From NCBI GenBank assembly GCA_028278675.1, contig JAQAJJ010000030.1:1-51398 (forward strand): 51,398 nt of DNA, in the 5' to 3' direction. Below the pieces are notes generated by a model. That model did no database searches. It worked only from the letters and a program-made list of their open reading frames with translations, and was not told where the DNA came from. This document shows, in pieces, positions 1-8,229 of this stretch. Source of the stretch: Candidatus Azophilus lithoversatilis (GTDB lineage: Bacteria; Pseudomonadota; Gammaproteobacteria; Pseudomonadales; Azotimanducaceae). Numbering within the stretch: position 1 is the stretch's first letter; each line of letters opens with the position of its first letter. The translations under genes and the position numbers were made by a program.

Positions 1-95
1 GCCATGTAGATCGGCGCCACCAAGGAGCCAAGCGCGGCACCGACCATCATGCCGTTGACCGTGTAGAGCCGCGGTGGCGATTTGGCCCCATTCAT
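1..95 (-). CDS. Partial gene: N-terminus of a predicted membrane protein
   Basis: Only the first 31 codons lie in the window; the gene runs off its left edge. The start ATG (95-93) overlaps the stop of the upstream dehydrogenase as ATGA, a typical sign of translational coupling in an operon. The residues visible begin MNGAKSPPRLYTVNG and continue into a small-residue hydrophobic stretch (MMVGAALGSLVAPIYM) that looks like a first transmembrane segment. The family is not recognisable from so short a piece. Its job is presumably linked to that of the dehydrogenase, but that is inference. Confidence 0.55.
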   Translation of the reverse strand, partial: MNGAKSPPRLYTVNGMMVGAALGSLVAPIYM

Positions 96-1126
96 ATTCG
101 TGGCTCCACCAAGCTCTTCACTTCGCTCGGTTGCGAGGCCAGCTGGGCGAAGGCGGCATCGAGTTCGTGGAGGCCGACGGTGCCGGTGTGCAGGGGCGTG
201 CAGCGGATGCGGCCATCGGCAACCAGCGCCTTGGCGATCTCAAACTCCTCATGCAGATAGGCAAGCGAGGCGCTTAGGCGAATTTCCTTGAGCAGCCATC
301 CCGCAGCATCGATTTCCGCGTGTTGGCTGGCTACGCCCACTAGGGAGGCGACGCCGCCGCGCCGCGCCAAATCAACTGACTGCTGGATGGTGGCCGGAAC
401 GCCTGCGCACTCGAACACCACATCCACGCCTTCCTGGCCCAAGGTCTCCCTGACTATGGCGGCGGCGTCCTGCGCATTGGGGTCGATGAGGGTGTCGGCG
501 CCGAGTTGGCCGCCGAGTTCGCGCCGTGCGCCAGCGGGCTCGATTAGAAAGACATGTCCGGCACCCGCCGCCCGTGCCGCCTGCATGACCAGCAGACCAA
601 TGGGACCGGCGCCGATGACCGCCACGGCATCGCCTAGTCGGAGTTCGGTGCGCCGCACCGAATGCACCGCTACGGCGACCGGCTCCAGGATCGCCGCCTC
701 CACATCGCTGAGCGAGCTCGGCACGGCATGGAGGCGTCGGGCTTCGAAGGCGATGGCGCGGGCAAAGCCGCCATGGGGCGCGGCCATGGGCCCTAGGCCA
801 ACGGCGCCGGCGAATACCACTTCGCAGTGATGAGCGTCGCCGCGAGCGCAGGTAGGGCACTGGCCACAGGCGGTGGCGACCCCGATGGCCACGCGGTCAC
901 CCGCCTTGACGTTGCCAACGCCGGTGCCGACGGCGCTGACCGTGCCGGCCCATTCATGCCCGCAAATAGCCGGATTGTAGGGCTGCCCTGACTGATAGGC
1001 ATGCACATCGGTGCCGCAGATGCCGCAGTGGCTGATCTCCACGACGGCCTTGCCCCGGCTGGGTTCCGGCGCGGGCATGTCGATCAGCTCAATCTGCTGA
1101 CGGCCCGTGACCAATCCTACTTTCAC
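92..1126 (-). CDS. Zinc-dependent alcohol dehydrogenase (MDR family)
   Basis: A 344-residue medium-chain dehydrogenase that oxidises an alcohol or polyol with NAD(P). The catalytic zinc region is seen near the N-terminus (CGICGTDVHAYQ, then GHEWAG). The four structural-zinc cysteines follow (CGQCPTCARGDAHHC), then a Rossmann glycine motif (VIGAGPIGLL) and a C-terminal substrate domain. It resembles sorbitol/threonine dehydrogenases; the substrate cannot be told. The reading frame stays open far upstream, but that extension lies antisense to the dsbA-like gene, so I placed the start at GTG 1126, just before VGLVTGRQQIEL. It is coupled to the membrane-protein gene that follows and diverges from the DsbA-family gene. 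Confidence 0.9.
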   Translation of the reverse strand: MKVGLVTGRQQIELIDMPAPEPSRGKAVVEISHCGICGTDVHAYQSGQPYNPAICGHEWAGTVSAVGTGVGNVKAGDRVAIGVATACGQCPTCARGDAHHCEVVFAGAVGLGPMAAPHGGFARAIAFEARRLHAVPSSLSDVEAAILEPVAVAVHSVRRTELRLGDAVAVIGAGPIGLLVMQAARAAGAGHVFLIEPAGARRELGGQLGADTLIDPNAQDAAAIVRETLGQEGVDVVFECAGVPATIQQSVDLARRGGVASLVGVASQHAEIDAAGWLLKEIRLSASLAYLHEEFEIAKALVADGRIRCTPLHTGTVGLHELDAAFAQLASQPSEVKSLVEPRI

Positions 1127-1164
1127 GAATTGCCCCAAGAGTCCGATGTGATCTTGGGAGTCTA

Positions 1165-1170
1165 TATAAT
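1165..1170 (+). promoter_or_regulatory. Candidate -10 box in the adh/dsbA divergent gap
   Basis: A perfect TATAAT lies about 53 bases before the DsbA-family start, in the roughly 100-base gap between divergent genes. No good -35 hexamer is found 16-18 bases upstream, so the promoter may be weak, activator-dependent or chance. Confidence 0.4.
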
Positions 1171-1222
1171 CAAGCTGCGGAATGGCATATCCCCGGTGGC
1201 GTGCCTCACTGGCGGCGTGGAG

Positions 1223-1864
1223 ATGGAGCGCATGGAAATTGAAATCTTCTCCGATGTGGTCTGCCCTTGGTGCTACATCGGCAAGCGGCGGCTTGATGCG
1301 GTGCTGCAAACGCCGGTCGGCGAGGGGGTGACCCTGCGTTGGCGGCCTTACCAGTTGCGTCCCGGAATGCCCGCCGAAGGCGTTGACCGGGCCGAATACC
1401 TGCGGGCCCGGTACGGGGAGGATGCCGATCCGGGCCATGTTCCCGAACGCTTGGCCGCGGAAGCCGAGGACGCCGGACTCATCTTCAATTTTGCCGCAAT
1501 GGGGCGCATGCCCAACACCTTTCAAGCCCACCGGCTCATGGAGTTGGCGTGGGACGACGGCGTGCAGCATCAATTGGCTGAAGTGCTGTTTGAGGCCTAT
1601 TTCCGCGCCGGCAAGGACATTGGCCAACAGGCAACCCTCATCGAAGCGGCGGAAAAGTCCGGCATCGGGCGTGCCGAGGCAACTCGATATCTCGGTGGCG
1701 ATGCCGGTGCGGAACGGGTTCGGGAACAACTCGAACGCGCCGAGGACTTGGGCGTTTCGGGGGTTCCCAGCTATCTCCTCGCCGGCCGGTTCACCCTGCC
1801 GGGCGCCCAAACCCCGGAGGTGATGGGGCGCTTCATTGAGCGGGCCAAGGAACGGCTGACCTGA
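1223..1864 (+). CDS. DsbA family oxidoreductase (FrnE-like)
   Basis: A 213-residue thioredoxin-fold protein with the CPWC motif close to the N-terminus in the context SDVVCPWCYIGKRRL, followed by the alpha-helical insert and a C-terminal half ending in a cis-proline-type segment (GVSGVPSYLL). This is the hallmark of the FrnE / 2-hydroxychromene-2-carboxylate isomerase-like branch of DsbA proteins. There is no signal peptide, so it is probably cytoplasmic, unlike classical DsbA. Two in-frame ATGs (1223 and 1232) are possible; neither has a clearly better ribosome-binding site. The much longer upstream frame is antisense to the dehydrogenase. It stands alone, divergent from the dehydrogenase. 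Confidence 0.9.
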   Translation: MERMEIEIFSDVVCPWCYIGKRRLDAVLQTPVGEGVTLRWRPYQLRPGMPAEGVDRAEYLRARYGEDADPGHVPERLAAEAEDAGLIFNFAAMGRMPNTFQAHRLMELAWDDGVQHQLAEVLFEAYFRAGKDIGQQATLIEAAEKSGIGRAEATRYLGGDAGAERVREQLERAEDLGVSGVPSYLLAGRFTLPGAQTPEVMGRFIERAKERLT

Positions 1865-1874
1865 AAGGCGTGGG

Positions 1875-1948
1875 CTCAACCGCTGGTCCATGACGTGGAC
1901 CGCCAAACCTTGAGTTTCGCCAAAGTTTCTTGGCCGGGATGCTGGCTA
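1875..1948 (-). pseudogene. Remnant of a cysE 3' end (direct repeat)
   Basis: These 74 bases align with the last 73 bases of the intact cysE coding sequence (3306-3378) in the same orientation. The first 15 bases are identical (CTCAACCGCTGGTCC) and so is TTGGCCGGGATGC near the other end; the middle has many substitutions and one 1-base indel. The vapC stop codon lies in the last bases of this copy. It is either a decayed second cysE copy or the scar of an insertion at the cysE 3' end. Confidence 0.6.
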
Positions 1949-2398
1949 AGCGCGTGCTTCAGCGACCGGGTTGCGCCACATCAATCCTGAGAAGCGAGCG
2001 AAGTCGCTGTCGTTGGAGTGCAACTCGGCCTGATGTTCGATGGCCAAAGCAGCAAGGTGCGCGTCCGTGACCAAGTTGGATCCGACCGGACCATCAAGCA
2101 GATCGGCGAGAATGTCGAGGTGGCTCGGACCGGGCGTGATGACGCGGACGTTGGGTTTGGCCAGCCACGTGCGGCAGTGGCCAACGGCCTCGACCAGTGG
2201 CATGGGCTGAAGCAGGGCTCGGCGATTGGACATGATCCGAACGAACCCGAGCATTGCCACCCACGCCAGCCCGACGGGTTCGTTGCTCGACAGTCGCGCC
2301 TCCCACCACGCTTTGGCTGCCACGTGAAAGGGCGCATCTTCATTGTAGGCATAGACCAGCAGGTTAACGTCCGGGACGAGCATCGGTCTCCGGGCCAT
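1946..2398 (-). CDS. vapC: VapC-family PIN-domain toxin ribonuclease
   Basis: A 150-residue PIN-domain protein, the usual size for VapC toxins, which cleave tRNA or rRNA when released from the antitoxin. Acidic residues typical of the PIN active site are visible: the N-terminal Asp in MLVPDVNLLVYAY, a central Glu (PLVEAVGH), then TDAHLAALA and NDSDFARF in the C-terminal half. It overlaps the 3' end of the antitoxin gene by up to 35 bases. A second Met (MLVPDVN) could be the true start and would shorten the overlap to 20 bases. The stop codon falls inside the duplicated cysE tail. Confidence 0.88.
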   Translation of the reverse strand: MARRPMLVPDVNLLVYAYNEDAPFHVAAKAWWEARLSSNEPVGLAWVAMLGFVRIMSNRRALLQPMPLVEAVGHCRTWLAKPNVRVITPGPSHLDILADLLDGPVGSNLVTDAHLAALAIEHQAELHSNDSDFARFSGLMWRNPVAEARA

Positions 2399-2654
2399 GG
2401 GATTGTGTCAGGAACCCATCCACTTCCAGCTCGTCGATGAGCTGATTGAGCTTCAATGGATCGACTCCGGGAAGAAATCCCCGCGGTGCCGAAATGACTC
2501 GAAACGGCTCTCGCTTGTCCAAGGGCTTGTCGCCAGTGGACAGGCCGCGACGGATCGCGTCGTTAACCACCGCCTTGAACGTCACCCCACTGCTGTGCGC
2601 GGAGGCCTTCAACGCCGCGGCAAGGTCGTCATCAATGGTTAACGTCGTGCGCAT
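2364..2654 (-). CDS. vapB: VapB-type ribbon-helix-helix antitoxin
   Basis: A 96-residue protein starting MRTTLTIDDDLAAALK, a ribbon-helix-helix DNA-binding segment, followed by a less structured toxin-binding tail (residues about 45-96). It lies immediately upstream of and overlaps vapC, the standard antitoxin-first order, and the pair is expected to autoregulate through the RHH domain. Upstream on the same strand lies a partial copy of repeat family A (about 2824-2780). Confidence 0.88.
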   Translation of the reverse strand: MRTTLTIDDDLAAALKASAHSSGVTFKAVVNDAIRRGLSTGDKPLDKREPFRVISAPRGFLPGVDPLKLNQLIDELEVDGFLTQSHGPETDARPGR

Positions 2655-2779
2655 GGCGCACCTTGATGTTGATCATTTGAAGCATCAGTATGCCACCTAA
2701 CCGGTGCGATGCAAGCAAGGGGTCAGTTCCGGTGTCCCACCGTGCCAACGCAACAACCGCTTGCCCCAACGCCCCCAAG

Positions 2780-2824
2780 GCGGCGCACACTCTTCTCGTC
2801 GATCTGAGGCATCGCCTCGTTAGA
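2780..2824 (-). repeat. Repeat family A, partial copy 1
   Basis: Read on the minus strand the sequence begins CTAACGAGGCGATGCCTC, containing the dyad GAGGC-GAT-GCCTC, and continues through CAGATCGACGAGAAG. It matches the first 45 or so bases of the fuller copies near 21.05, 25.72 and 37.2 kb; beyond that, similarity fades. It lies between the GNAT gene and vapB, oriented like vapB. The rest of the 2655-2779 gap shows nothing recognisable. Confidence 0.55.
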
Positions 2825-3296
2825 ACCCAAATCTCATTATGGGTTCATCTTCGCCAATCAGTTCTCCGGTGTACTCGAAGCCTAGCTGTTCGTAGAAGTG
2901 TCCGGTGTTCGCGTCTTCCAGGAGGTGGCTGGTGATCAGGGCCTTGGGGTTGTCTGATTGCTGGATGCGCTCGATCAGTAGCTGCACGGCACGCCGTCCG
3001 TAGCCGCTGCCTTGGAAGCGCTGGTCGATCATTAGACGCCAAAGGAAGTACTCCCCTTGATTCGGGGCTTCTGAGGTCATCATGAATCCCACAGGGGTTT
3101 CCCCGGCGTAGATCGCCCTCAACCACACAGGGTCTTCATCGGCTGGGTAGTGTGCTTCGGCAATGGAATAGGCGTTGGAACGGGGATAGGACTTGAGTTG
3201 ATGGTCGGTGACCGAGAGCTCGAGAATGGCGCGCAGGTTCTCGCTGGTGAGTTTTCTGAGCGTGACTGGCCCCACTTCATTGGTCACGCGCTGCAA
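2820..3296 (-). CDS. GNAT family N-acetyltransferase
   Basis: A 158-residue Gcn5-related acetyltransferase. The acetyl-CoA binding motif is clear in the middle (RFQGSGYGRRAVQLLIE, the Q/RxxGxG/A signature), preceded by the beta-strand WRLMIDQ and followed by NTGHFYEQLGFEYTG, the usual motif B. It resembles spermidine/spermine-type or small-molecule acetyltransferases; the substrate is unknown. It follows cysE by about 5 bases, starting with TTG 3296 or GTG 3287, so it could be co-transcribed with cysE. The pairing with a toxin-antitoxin module between two cysE tails suggests accessory cargo. Confidence 0.85.
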   Translation of the reverse strand: MQRVTNEVGPVTLRKLTSENLRAILELSVTDHQLKSYPRSNAYSIAEAHYPADEDPVWLRAIYAGETPVGFMMTSEAPNQGEYFLWRLMIDQRFQGSGYGRRAVQLLIERIQQSDNPKALITSHLLEDANTGHFYEQLGFEYTGELIGEDEPIMRFGF

Positions 3297-3301
3297 AAGC
3301 T

Positions 3302-4126
3302 CTAGCTCAACCGCTGGTCCATGCCGTGGGCGGGCAGGCCCTGGGTTGCACCGACGATCTTGGCCGGGATGCCGGCTACCGTCACATGATCGGGCACGTC
3401 TTCGAGCACGACGCTGCCGGCACCCACTTTGGCGCCTTCACCCACTTCGATGTTGCCGATGATCTTGCAGCCCGCGGCCAACAGCACGCCGCGGCCAATC
3501 TTGGGGTGCCGATCGCCGGATTCCTTGCCGGTGCCGCCGAGCGTGACGGCATGCAGAATGGACACGTCGTCACCCACCACGGCGGTCTCCCCGGCCACCA
3601 GCCCGGTGGCGTGGTCGAGCATGATGCCGGCGCCGAACCGGGCTGCGGGATGGATATCGACGCCCAAGGTGACGCTGATCTGGTTTTGAAAGAAGTGCGC
3701 CAAGGTCCTGCGGCCCTGCCGCCACAGCCAATGGGCGATGCGATGGGCTTGCAGAGCGTGAAAACCCTTGAAGAACAGGAACGGCGTGAGCGGGTCTTCA
3801 CAGGCGGGGTCCCGGCTGAAGGTGGCCATCATGTCATCGGCGGCCGACTGCAGGATGCTGGGGTCGGCTTCGATGGCCTCCTGAATCACGTCGCGAATCA
3901 GCATGGTGGGCAGCATGGGGTTGTCGAGCTTGCTGGCCAGGCGGAAGCTGAGTGCTGCGCCAAAACTGTGGTGATTGAGCACGGTGGCGTGGAAGTAGCT
4001 GCCGAGAATGGGCTCCTCGCTGGCCTTGGCCCGCGCCTCCCGGCGCAGCACCGGCCAAAGATCGGCGGGCGTGCGCCCCGTTTCGGGAACGTCCGACACT
4101 AGCGCTTCGACGTGGTTTTGATTCAT
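3302..4126 (-). CDS. cysE: Serine O-acetyltransferase
   Basis: A 274-residue protein, the length of Escherichia coli CysE, which makes O-acetylserine from serine and acetyl-CoA in the first step of cysteine synthesis. It has the N-terminal helical domain (residues about 20-150) and a C-terminal left-handed beta-helix of hexapeptide repeats (IHPAARFGAGIMLDHATG, then IGRGVLLAAGCKIIGNIEVG and GAGSVVLEDVP). The catalytic His-Asp region is LDHATG; the second catalytic His is in SILHAVTLGGTG. The last 24 codons are duplicated at 1875-1948. It is followed closely by the GNAT gene. Confidence 0.95.
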   Translation of the reverse strand: MNQNHVEALVSDVPETGRTPADLWPVLRREARAKASEEPILGSYFHATVLNHHSFGAALSFRLASKLDNPMLPTMLIRDVIQEAIEADPSILQSAADDMMATFSRDPACEDPLTPFLFFKGFHALQAHRIAHWLWRQGRRTLAHFFQNQISVTLGVDIHPAARFGAGIMLDHATGLVAGETAVVGDDVSILHAVTLGGTGKESGDRHPKIGRGVLLAAGCKIIGNIEVGEGAKVGAGSVVLEDVPDHVTVAGIPAKIVGATQGLPAHGMDQRLS

Positions 4127-4205
4127 GGCGGCTGCTTCATTGGCGGCGCACCAAGGTTAACGCCAGTGTGGTGTTTTGCAACCAACCAAAGGAACCAGTC
4201 CCAGC

Positions 4206-4802
4206 CTAGAAGCGATTCCAGGTCAGCACGTCCTGAATGGGCTTGCGCTTCACGGGCATGAAGGCACGTTGCGGATAGCCGACGGCGACATACACGAACA
4301 GGTGCAGGTCGTCCGGGATGTTGCACAGCGCCCGAATCTCCGCCTCCGCATGGCCCGGAAAGGTGGTGAAGCAGGTTCCGATGCCCAACGAGCGCGCCGC
4401 AACGATCAGGTTCTGCGCCGCTGGGTAGATCGTTGAGTGCATGAAGCCGTCTTGAGGTGCTTGGGGTGGATACACCTTGCGGGCCATGCCGACGATCCAA
4501 GCCGGGACCTTGGCGAAGTTCCCGGCCAGATGCTCGGCGCCGAGCAGCATCCGCTCCTCCACGCCGTCCTGTCCAGCGGGGCGATTGGCGAAGAAGGGGG
4601 CCATGCCCTCAAGCACCTTGTCCCCCACGGGTTCCTTGATGGCGGGGTCGTCGATGACAAGGAACGCCCAACCCTGGCTGTTACCGGGGTTGGAAGCGCG
4701 GGTAGCGGCATAAATGAGCTTCTCCAAGGTTTCCCTCGGCACGGGCTCCTCCTTGAAGTAGCGCATCGCCGTGCAGGTTTCCATGGCCTCCATCACATTC
4801 AT
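4206..4802 (-). CDS. Nitroreductase family protein
   Basis: A 198-residue FMN-dependent nitroreductase-fold protein. The N-terminal FMN-phosphate region is present (ETCTAMRYFKEEPVP; the family usually has RRSxRxF), then the NSQGW segment that contacts FMN, a long linker, and LGIGTCFTTF plus VAVGYP near the C-terminus. Its natural substrate cannot be told. The start at ATG 4802 is supported by GAGGA about 8 bases upstream; the frame remains open further upstream into the flippase gene but that is not used. It follows the flippase by 43 bases on the same strand. Confidence 0.88.
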   Translation of the reverse strand: MNVMEAMETCTAMRYFKEEPVPRETLEKLIYAATRASNPGNSQGWAFLVIDDPAIKEPVGDKVLEGMAPFFANRPAGQDGVEERMLLGAEHLAGNFAKVPAWIVGMARKVYPPQAPQDGFMHSTIYPAAQNLIVAARSLGIGTCFTTFPGHAEAEIRALCNIPDDLHLFVYVAVGYPQRAFMPVKRKPIQDVLTWNRF

Positions 4803-4845
4803 AAGAAAATCCTCAAGCCATTGATTTGCAGAAATTAACTCCGGT

Positions 4846-6174
4846 TCATGCACGCTGCGCGGTGCGCCGCACCAGCCATACCATGCCGACGAGGCTGACG
4901 CTGGCGCCGGCCAGGGCCGCCCAACCAGCGCCAACGAGGCCGATCAGGGGTTTGGTTGCGAATAGTGTGGCGAAATAGAGGATCACTGCTCCGCTCTGCA
5001 GAATGAGCACTTGGACCACGCGGTCCATTGCGTAGCTCGCCGGACGAAGGGGGGCGGCGCCCAGCTCCAAAGCGGCGGCCCCGAGCAGTAGCGCCAACAG
5101 CGTTGATGCAGCCCGGAAGGGCTCACCGGCCAGCAGGACGAGCAGATCGGCGCCAAATGCCAAGGTGGCCAGGACAAAGACCCCGCCCACCAGTGCGAGC
5201 ATGGCGCTCGCCTGCCAAGTCAGGGACAGGAACGCACCTTTGTCCTGCTCCCAAAGCTCGGTCAGGTCGGGAAAGATGGCTTGGTGCAGCAGGACGACGG
5301 GCTTACTCACCACTTCCGCGATGTCGCGAGCCAATCGGTAGATGCCTGCGCTGTGGGCGCCGAACAGCAGACCTACGGCCAAGGTCGCCCCATGCCGGGG
5401 CACCATGTCGAGGATGGACTGCCAGTACACCGCCTTGAGGAAAGGAGCCAGCTTGGGCTGCGTCGCCAAGGCCGGGCGGATGGGCGCACCGAGCTTGGGC
5501 AAGCTCAGATAGGGCGCAGCGCTTGCCAGCAGCAGTAAGTGCTCGAGCAACAGGCTCGCGCCCCACACCGTTACATACCACTCGATCGGAGCGGCGACGG
5601 TGACGCAGGCCGCCACGCCAACCAATCGCAGGGCGGGCGCGGCCACCAACTGGACGCTGAGCAACCGGTATCGGTCCAAGCCGCGCAACGCGCCCTTGGC
5701 GGCGCCGGTGGCCGTGCACATCAGGGCGGCAACATAGATCCAGGCGGCGCCGGCCAAATCAGCCGGCAAGCCAATCGGTCGGGCGGCAAAGGCGAGGCCT
5801 GCTGCGGCAACGATCGCCGCCGACAAGGCGATGAGTAGATCAAAGCGGAACAGGGCGCCGACCAGATCAAGCCAAGCCGCTGCAGGAAGGGCGCGGCCGC
5901 TGCTGCGGTTTAGCAAGTTCTGCCCAAAACGGATGGCTGCTTCCGACGACTTGACGCTGCAAAGGTGGCGCAGTATGTGCGTCGCCGTATGCAGCAGGAT
6001 GACCAGTCCGAACGGTTCCGGTCCTAAGCTCCGGGCCATCAGAGCGGTGGCGGCCAATGCCAGCAAAGCCCCGGCGCCTCGGCCGCTGAGCAGCCAGCCG
6101 AAATTCCGGGCGACTCGCCGGGTAGCGCTCAACGAAAGGCCTTCAGGCGATAAAGGCGCCAAGCCAGGGGCCAA
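4846..6174 (-). CDS. Polysaccharide/lipid flippase (oligosaccharide exporter family)
   Basis: A 442-residue integral membrane protein with about 12 hydrophobic segments. It begins SATRRVARNFGWLLSGRG and ALLALAATALMARSLGPEPFG, the typical opening of Wzx/MVF-type lipopolysaccharide biosynthesis proteins that flip lipid-linked oligosaccharides across the inner membrane. Its gene overlaps the upstream nucleotidyltransferase-fold gene by 46 bases if the first ATG is used; the first 15 residues are outside the conserved part, so a later start is possible. The neighbours (CDP-alcohol phosphatidyltransferase, nucleotidyltransferase-like protein) suggest that it moves a lipid or phosphoglycan made by this cluster. 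Confidence 0.85.
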   Translation of the reverse strand: MAPGLAPLSPEGLSLSATRRVARNFGWLLSGRGAGALLALAATALMARSLGPEPFGLVILLHTATHILRHLCSVKSSEAAIRFGQNLLNRSSGRALPAAAWLDLVGALFRFDLLIALSAAIVAAAGLAFAARPIGLPADLAGAAWIYVAALMCTATGAAKGALRGLDRYRLLSVQLVAAPALRLVGVAACVTVAAPIEWYVTVWGASLLLEHLLLLASAAPYLSLPKLGAPIRPALATQPKLAPFLKAVYWQSILDMVPRHGATLAVGLLFGAHSAGIYRLARDIAEVVSKPVVLLHQAIFPDLTELWEQDKGAFLSLTWQASAMLALVGGVFVLATLAFGADLLVLLAGEPFRAASTLLALLLGAAALELGAAPLRPASYAMDRVVQVLILQSGAVILYFATLFATKPLIGLVGAGWAALAGASVSLVGMVWLVRRTAQRA

Positions 6175-6974
6175 GCGAAGAGCAGAGGATAACGGCGTTG
6201 CCGTTCGGAGGCATCGAGGCGCACGCCCGAATGCCGTTCCAGCTTCCAGAGCATGTAGTCCACCGCATCCTCGAAGGTGAGGATGGACTTGATGATGCGC
6301 AGCAGTGAAAGCAGCTTACCCGCCGCTTGGGCCAGGGGCCAGGCGCGGGCGCCGCGTCCTGACTCGGCCATGGCGTGGCGTGCCTGAAACAACCGGTCAT
6401 AGTAATCCTGATTGGCTGCGTACAGCGCCTCGCGCCTGCTTGGCCTCTCGGATCGGATTTCCGCGGCGTAGGTTCTGGAGAACACCGCCATCCAATAGGC
6501 GACCGAACTGTCCGGGGATGGGACTGGGGCGACCTCGGTCATCAAGCGCTGCAACGACTGGGCAACCATGAACTCAAGCCGCGCGGCGATGTCCCGATCC
6601 CGGCAGTAGAGCTGTTGGCAGGGCTGGGCGAAGCGTGCCCAGAAGTACGGATGTCGATCGCCGGTGACCGCTCTCAAGAGCTGCCCCGTGGTGAGAACGC
6701 TGACCTTGGCGCGCCCTCCAGCGCCGTTCTCGAAGGGCAGGTTGAGGACGTTGGGTGCCAGCGCCGCGCCCAGCCAGCGATGCAGGCGAGGTTTGGCGGG
6801 CCAGCGGTTCAGCAGGACGTAGACGTCCGGCATGGCGTCCGCCACGCCGCGCAGATAGGAGCCGTACAGCACGATGGCGTCCACCCGATCGCCATAGCGC
6901 TCACGGAGGCGGGCGGTGAGGCGAGCGATGGCATCGTCAACCGGGCCGCTGCGCATGGCCGTTTCCAATGTCAT
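6129..6974 (-). CDS. Nucleotidyltransferase-fold protein of unknown substrate
   Basis: A 281-residue protein whose N-terminal quarter carries a Pol-beta-type nucleotidyltransferase signature: VLYGSYLRGVADAMPDVYVLL, i.e. GS, a short helix, then a D-x-Y/D pair. The rest is largely helical and not recognised; it contains a stretch rich in Tyr and Arg (YAANQDYYDRLFQARHAM). The usual second carboxylate of the GSxxxGxxxxxSDxD motif is reduced to PDVYV, so catalysis is uncertain. It lies between the CDP-alcohol phosphatidyltransferase (36-base gap) and the flippase (overlap), so it probably acts in the same envelope pathway. Confidence 0.75.
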   Translation of the reverse strand: MTLETAMRSGPVDDAIARLTARLRERYGDRVDAIVLYGSYLRGVADAMPDVYVLLNRWPAKPRLHRWLGAALAPNVLNLPFENGAGGRAKVSVLTTGQLLRAVTGDRHPYFWARFAQPCQQLYCRDRDIAARLEFMVAQSLQRLMTEVAPVPSPDSSVAYWMAVFSRTYAAEIRSERPSRREALYAANQDYYDRLFQARHAMAESGRGARAWPLAQAAGKLLSLLRIIKSILTFEDAVDYMLWKLERHSGVRLDASERQRRYPLLFAWPLAWRLYRLKAFR

Positions 6975-7010
6975 GTCAAGCGTCCTACGGGGCGCATCGG
7001 CGTTCGCCCT

Positions 7011-8189
7011 TCAGTTCCCATAAGCGCGCCTCGTGGACGAAAAAGTGCGGAAGGCGCGGGGGTGGCGGCGCGGTGCTTCGGGGTCGGCCAGCCAAGATTG
7101 CAGCGGGCCGCGTCGAATCCTCGAGCCGGTCGCAATGCCCAGCCGCCCAAGCATCACTAAGGACGACAGCGTCGTCCACAGCGCCACGAGGGCGAAGCCC
7201 ACCGCAGGTGCCCCAGCCAGCAGGCATAGGGTCAGAATCACCAAGCAGGGATTGCGGCGGGCGGTGATCAGTCGGCAGTAGGCATCGAAGGGACGCCAAG
7301 CGAAGAGGCTCACCGAACCCAAGGCGTGAAAGGCCGCTTCGATGAGTCGACCCGCGAGATAGCCGCCGAAGGTGAGCGTCAGGAGCGCATCAAAACCCAA
7401 ACCAAAAACGGGTTCGAGCGGGGTCAGGGAAAGGCCCCACAGCCAATACCAAAACGGCGGGTGAACGATGTCCGTACCGTGGTCCAGCCAATGGCCAACC
7501 TTGCTCGATTGAACGGTGACCCGGGCTAGCTTGCCGTCCACGGTGTCCAGAAAGGTCATTAGCCAAGCGGGTACCAGCCCCGCCCAAAGCCATCCCTCGA
7601 AAAACAGCCAGCAGGTGGCCAGCATGAGCATGAATCCGGCCAGCGTGACGGCGTTGGGCGATATGCGCCGATTGGCGCAGGCGCGCACAGCTGCCTTGGC
7701 TGGCACCGGCCACCACCACTTGGTAACGAAATCGGTGATTCCTTTGTAGGACGCACCATACAGGCGATCCTCCAGGGCAGTGGCCCGATCAGGAGTGATC
7801 CGTTCGAGCAGCGGCGGGGTGGCTAGGCGCAGATCCTGTTCGAACGCAGTGAGGTCCGATGCCCCAACCCGCGGCAGGACGTCGTCGGCTGGGGTCGCTT
7901 CACCCCGGAGCAGGGCCAGGGCGGCTCGAACCTTGGACGCACCCACGGCTGCCGCGACCGGCGCATCGCCGTCCATGAGAACACCGCCGCGCTGCACCAG
8001 CCCGGACAGGGTGCGTGGCTCGAAGAGGTAATCCGCCCTGACCAGTAGCGTGCTGCCAGCGCGGCTTCCGGGTGCCTCGACGGATAATTCGACGTCGTCG
8101 ATGTGCGCCAACTGCCGGGCCAGCCGCTCATGGCTGGTCAGACCCCAAAGGGTGACGGCGGATTGTCCAAGGATGTGGGCGTCGGTCAT
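7011..8189 (-). CDS. CDP-alcohol phosphatidyltransferase with N-terminal extension
   Basis: A 392-residue membrane enzyme. The complete CDP-alcohol phosphotransferase motif D-x2-D-G-x2-A-R-x8-G-x3-D-x3-D is present, from DTVDGKLAR to GHWLDHGTD, near residue 225, within a domain of about six membrane segments. The N-terminal 160 residues contain LLVRADYLFEP and GGVLMDGDAP and resemble a degenerate nucleotidyltransferase domain, as in bifunctional inositol-phosphate cytidylyltransferase/DIPP synthases; this is inference. It would transfer a phosphatidyl or CDP-linked head group. The start was set at ATG 8189 because earlier starts would overlap the divergent phosphoesterase. Confidence 0.85.
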   Translation of the reverse strand: MTDAHILGQSAVTLWGLTSHERLARQLAHIDDVELSVEAPGSRAGSTLLVRADYLFEPRTLSGLVQRGGVLMDGDAPVAAAVGASKVRAALALLRGEATPADDVLPRVGASDLTAFEQDLRLATPPLLERITPDRATALEDRLYGASYKGITDFVTKWWWPVPAKAAVRACANRRISPNAVTLAGFMLMLATCWLFFEGWLWAGLVPAWLMTFLDTVDGKLARVTVQSSKVGHWLDHGTDIVHPPFWYWLWGLSLTPLEPVFGLGFDALLTLTFGGYLAGRLIEAAFHALGSVSLFAWRPFDAYCRLITARRNPCLVILTLCLLAGAPAVGFALVALWTTLSSLVMLGRLGIATGSRIRRGPLQSWLADPEAPRRHPRAFRTFSSTRRAYGN

Positions 8190-8229
8190 TTGCAACGGAT
8201 CAAGGTAAAAGGCGATTATGTGACACACC

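Noticed and set aside
92-1906. A single 604-codon open frame on the minus strand
   Set aside because: Only the C-terminal 344 codons are the dehydrogenase; the rest is antisense to the DsbA-family gene and has no recognisable motif.
1875-3378. Attachment sites of an integrative element
   Set aside because: The two copies are too diverged for att cores and no integrase gene is present, so I describe them only as direct repeats of the cysE tail.
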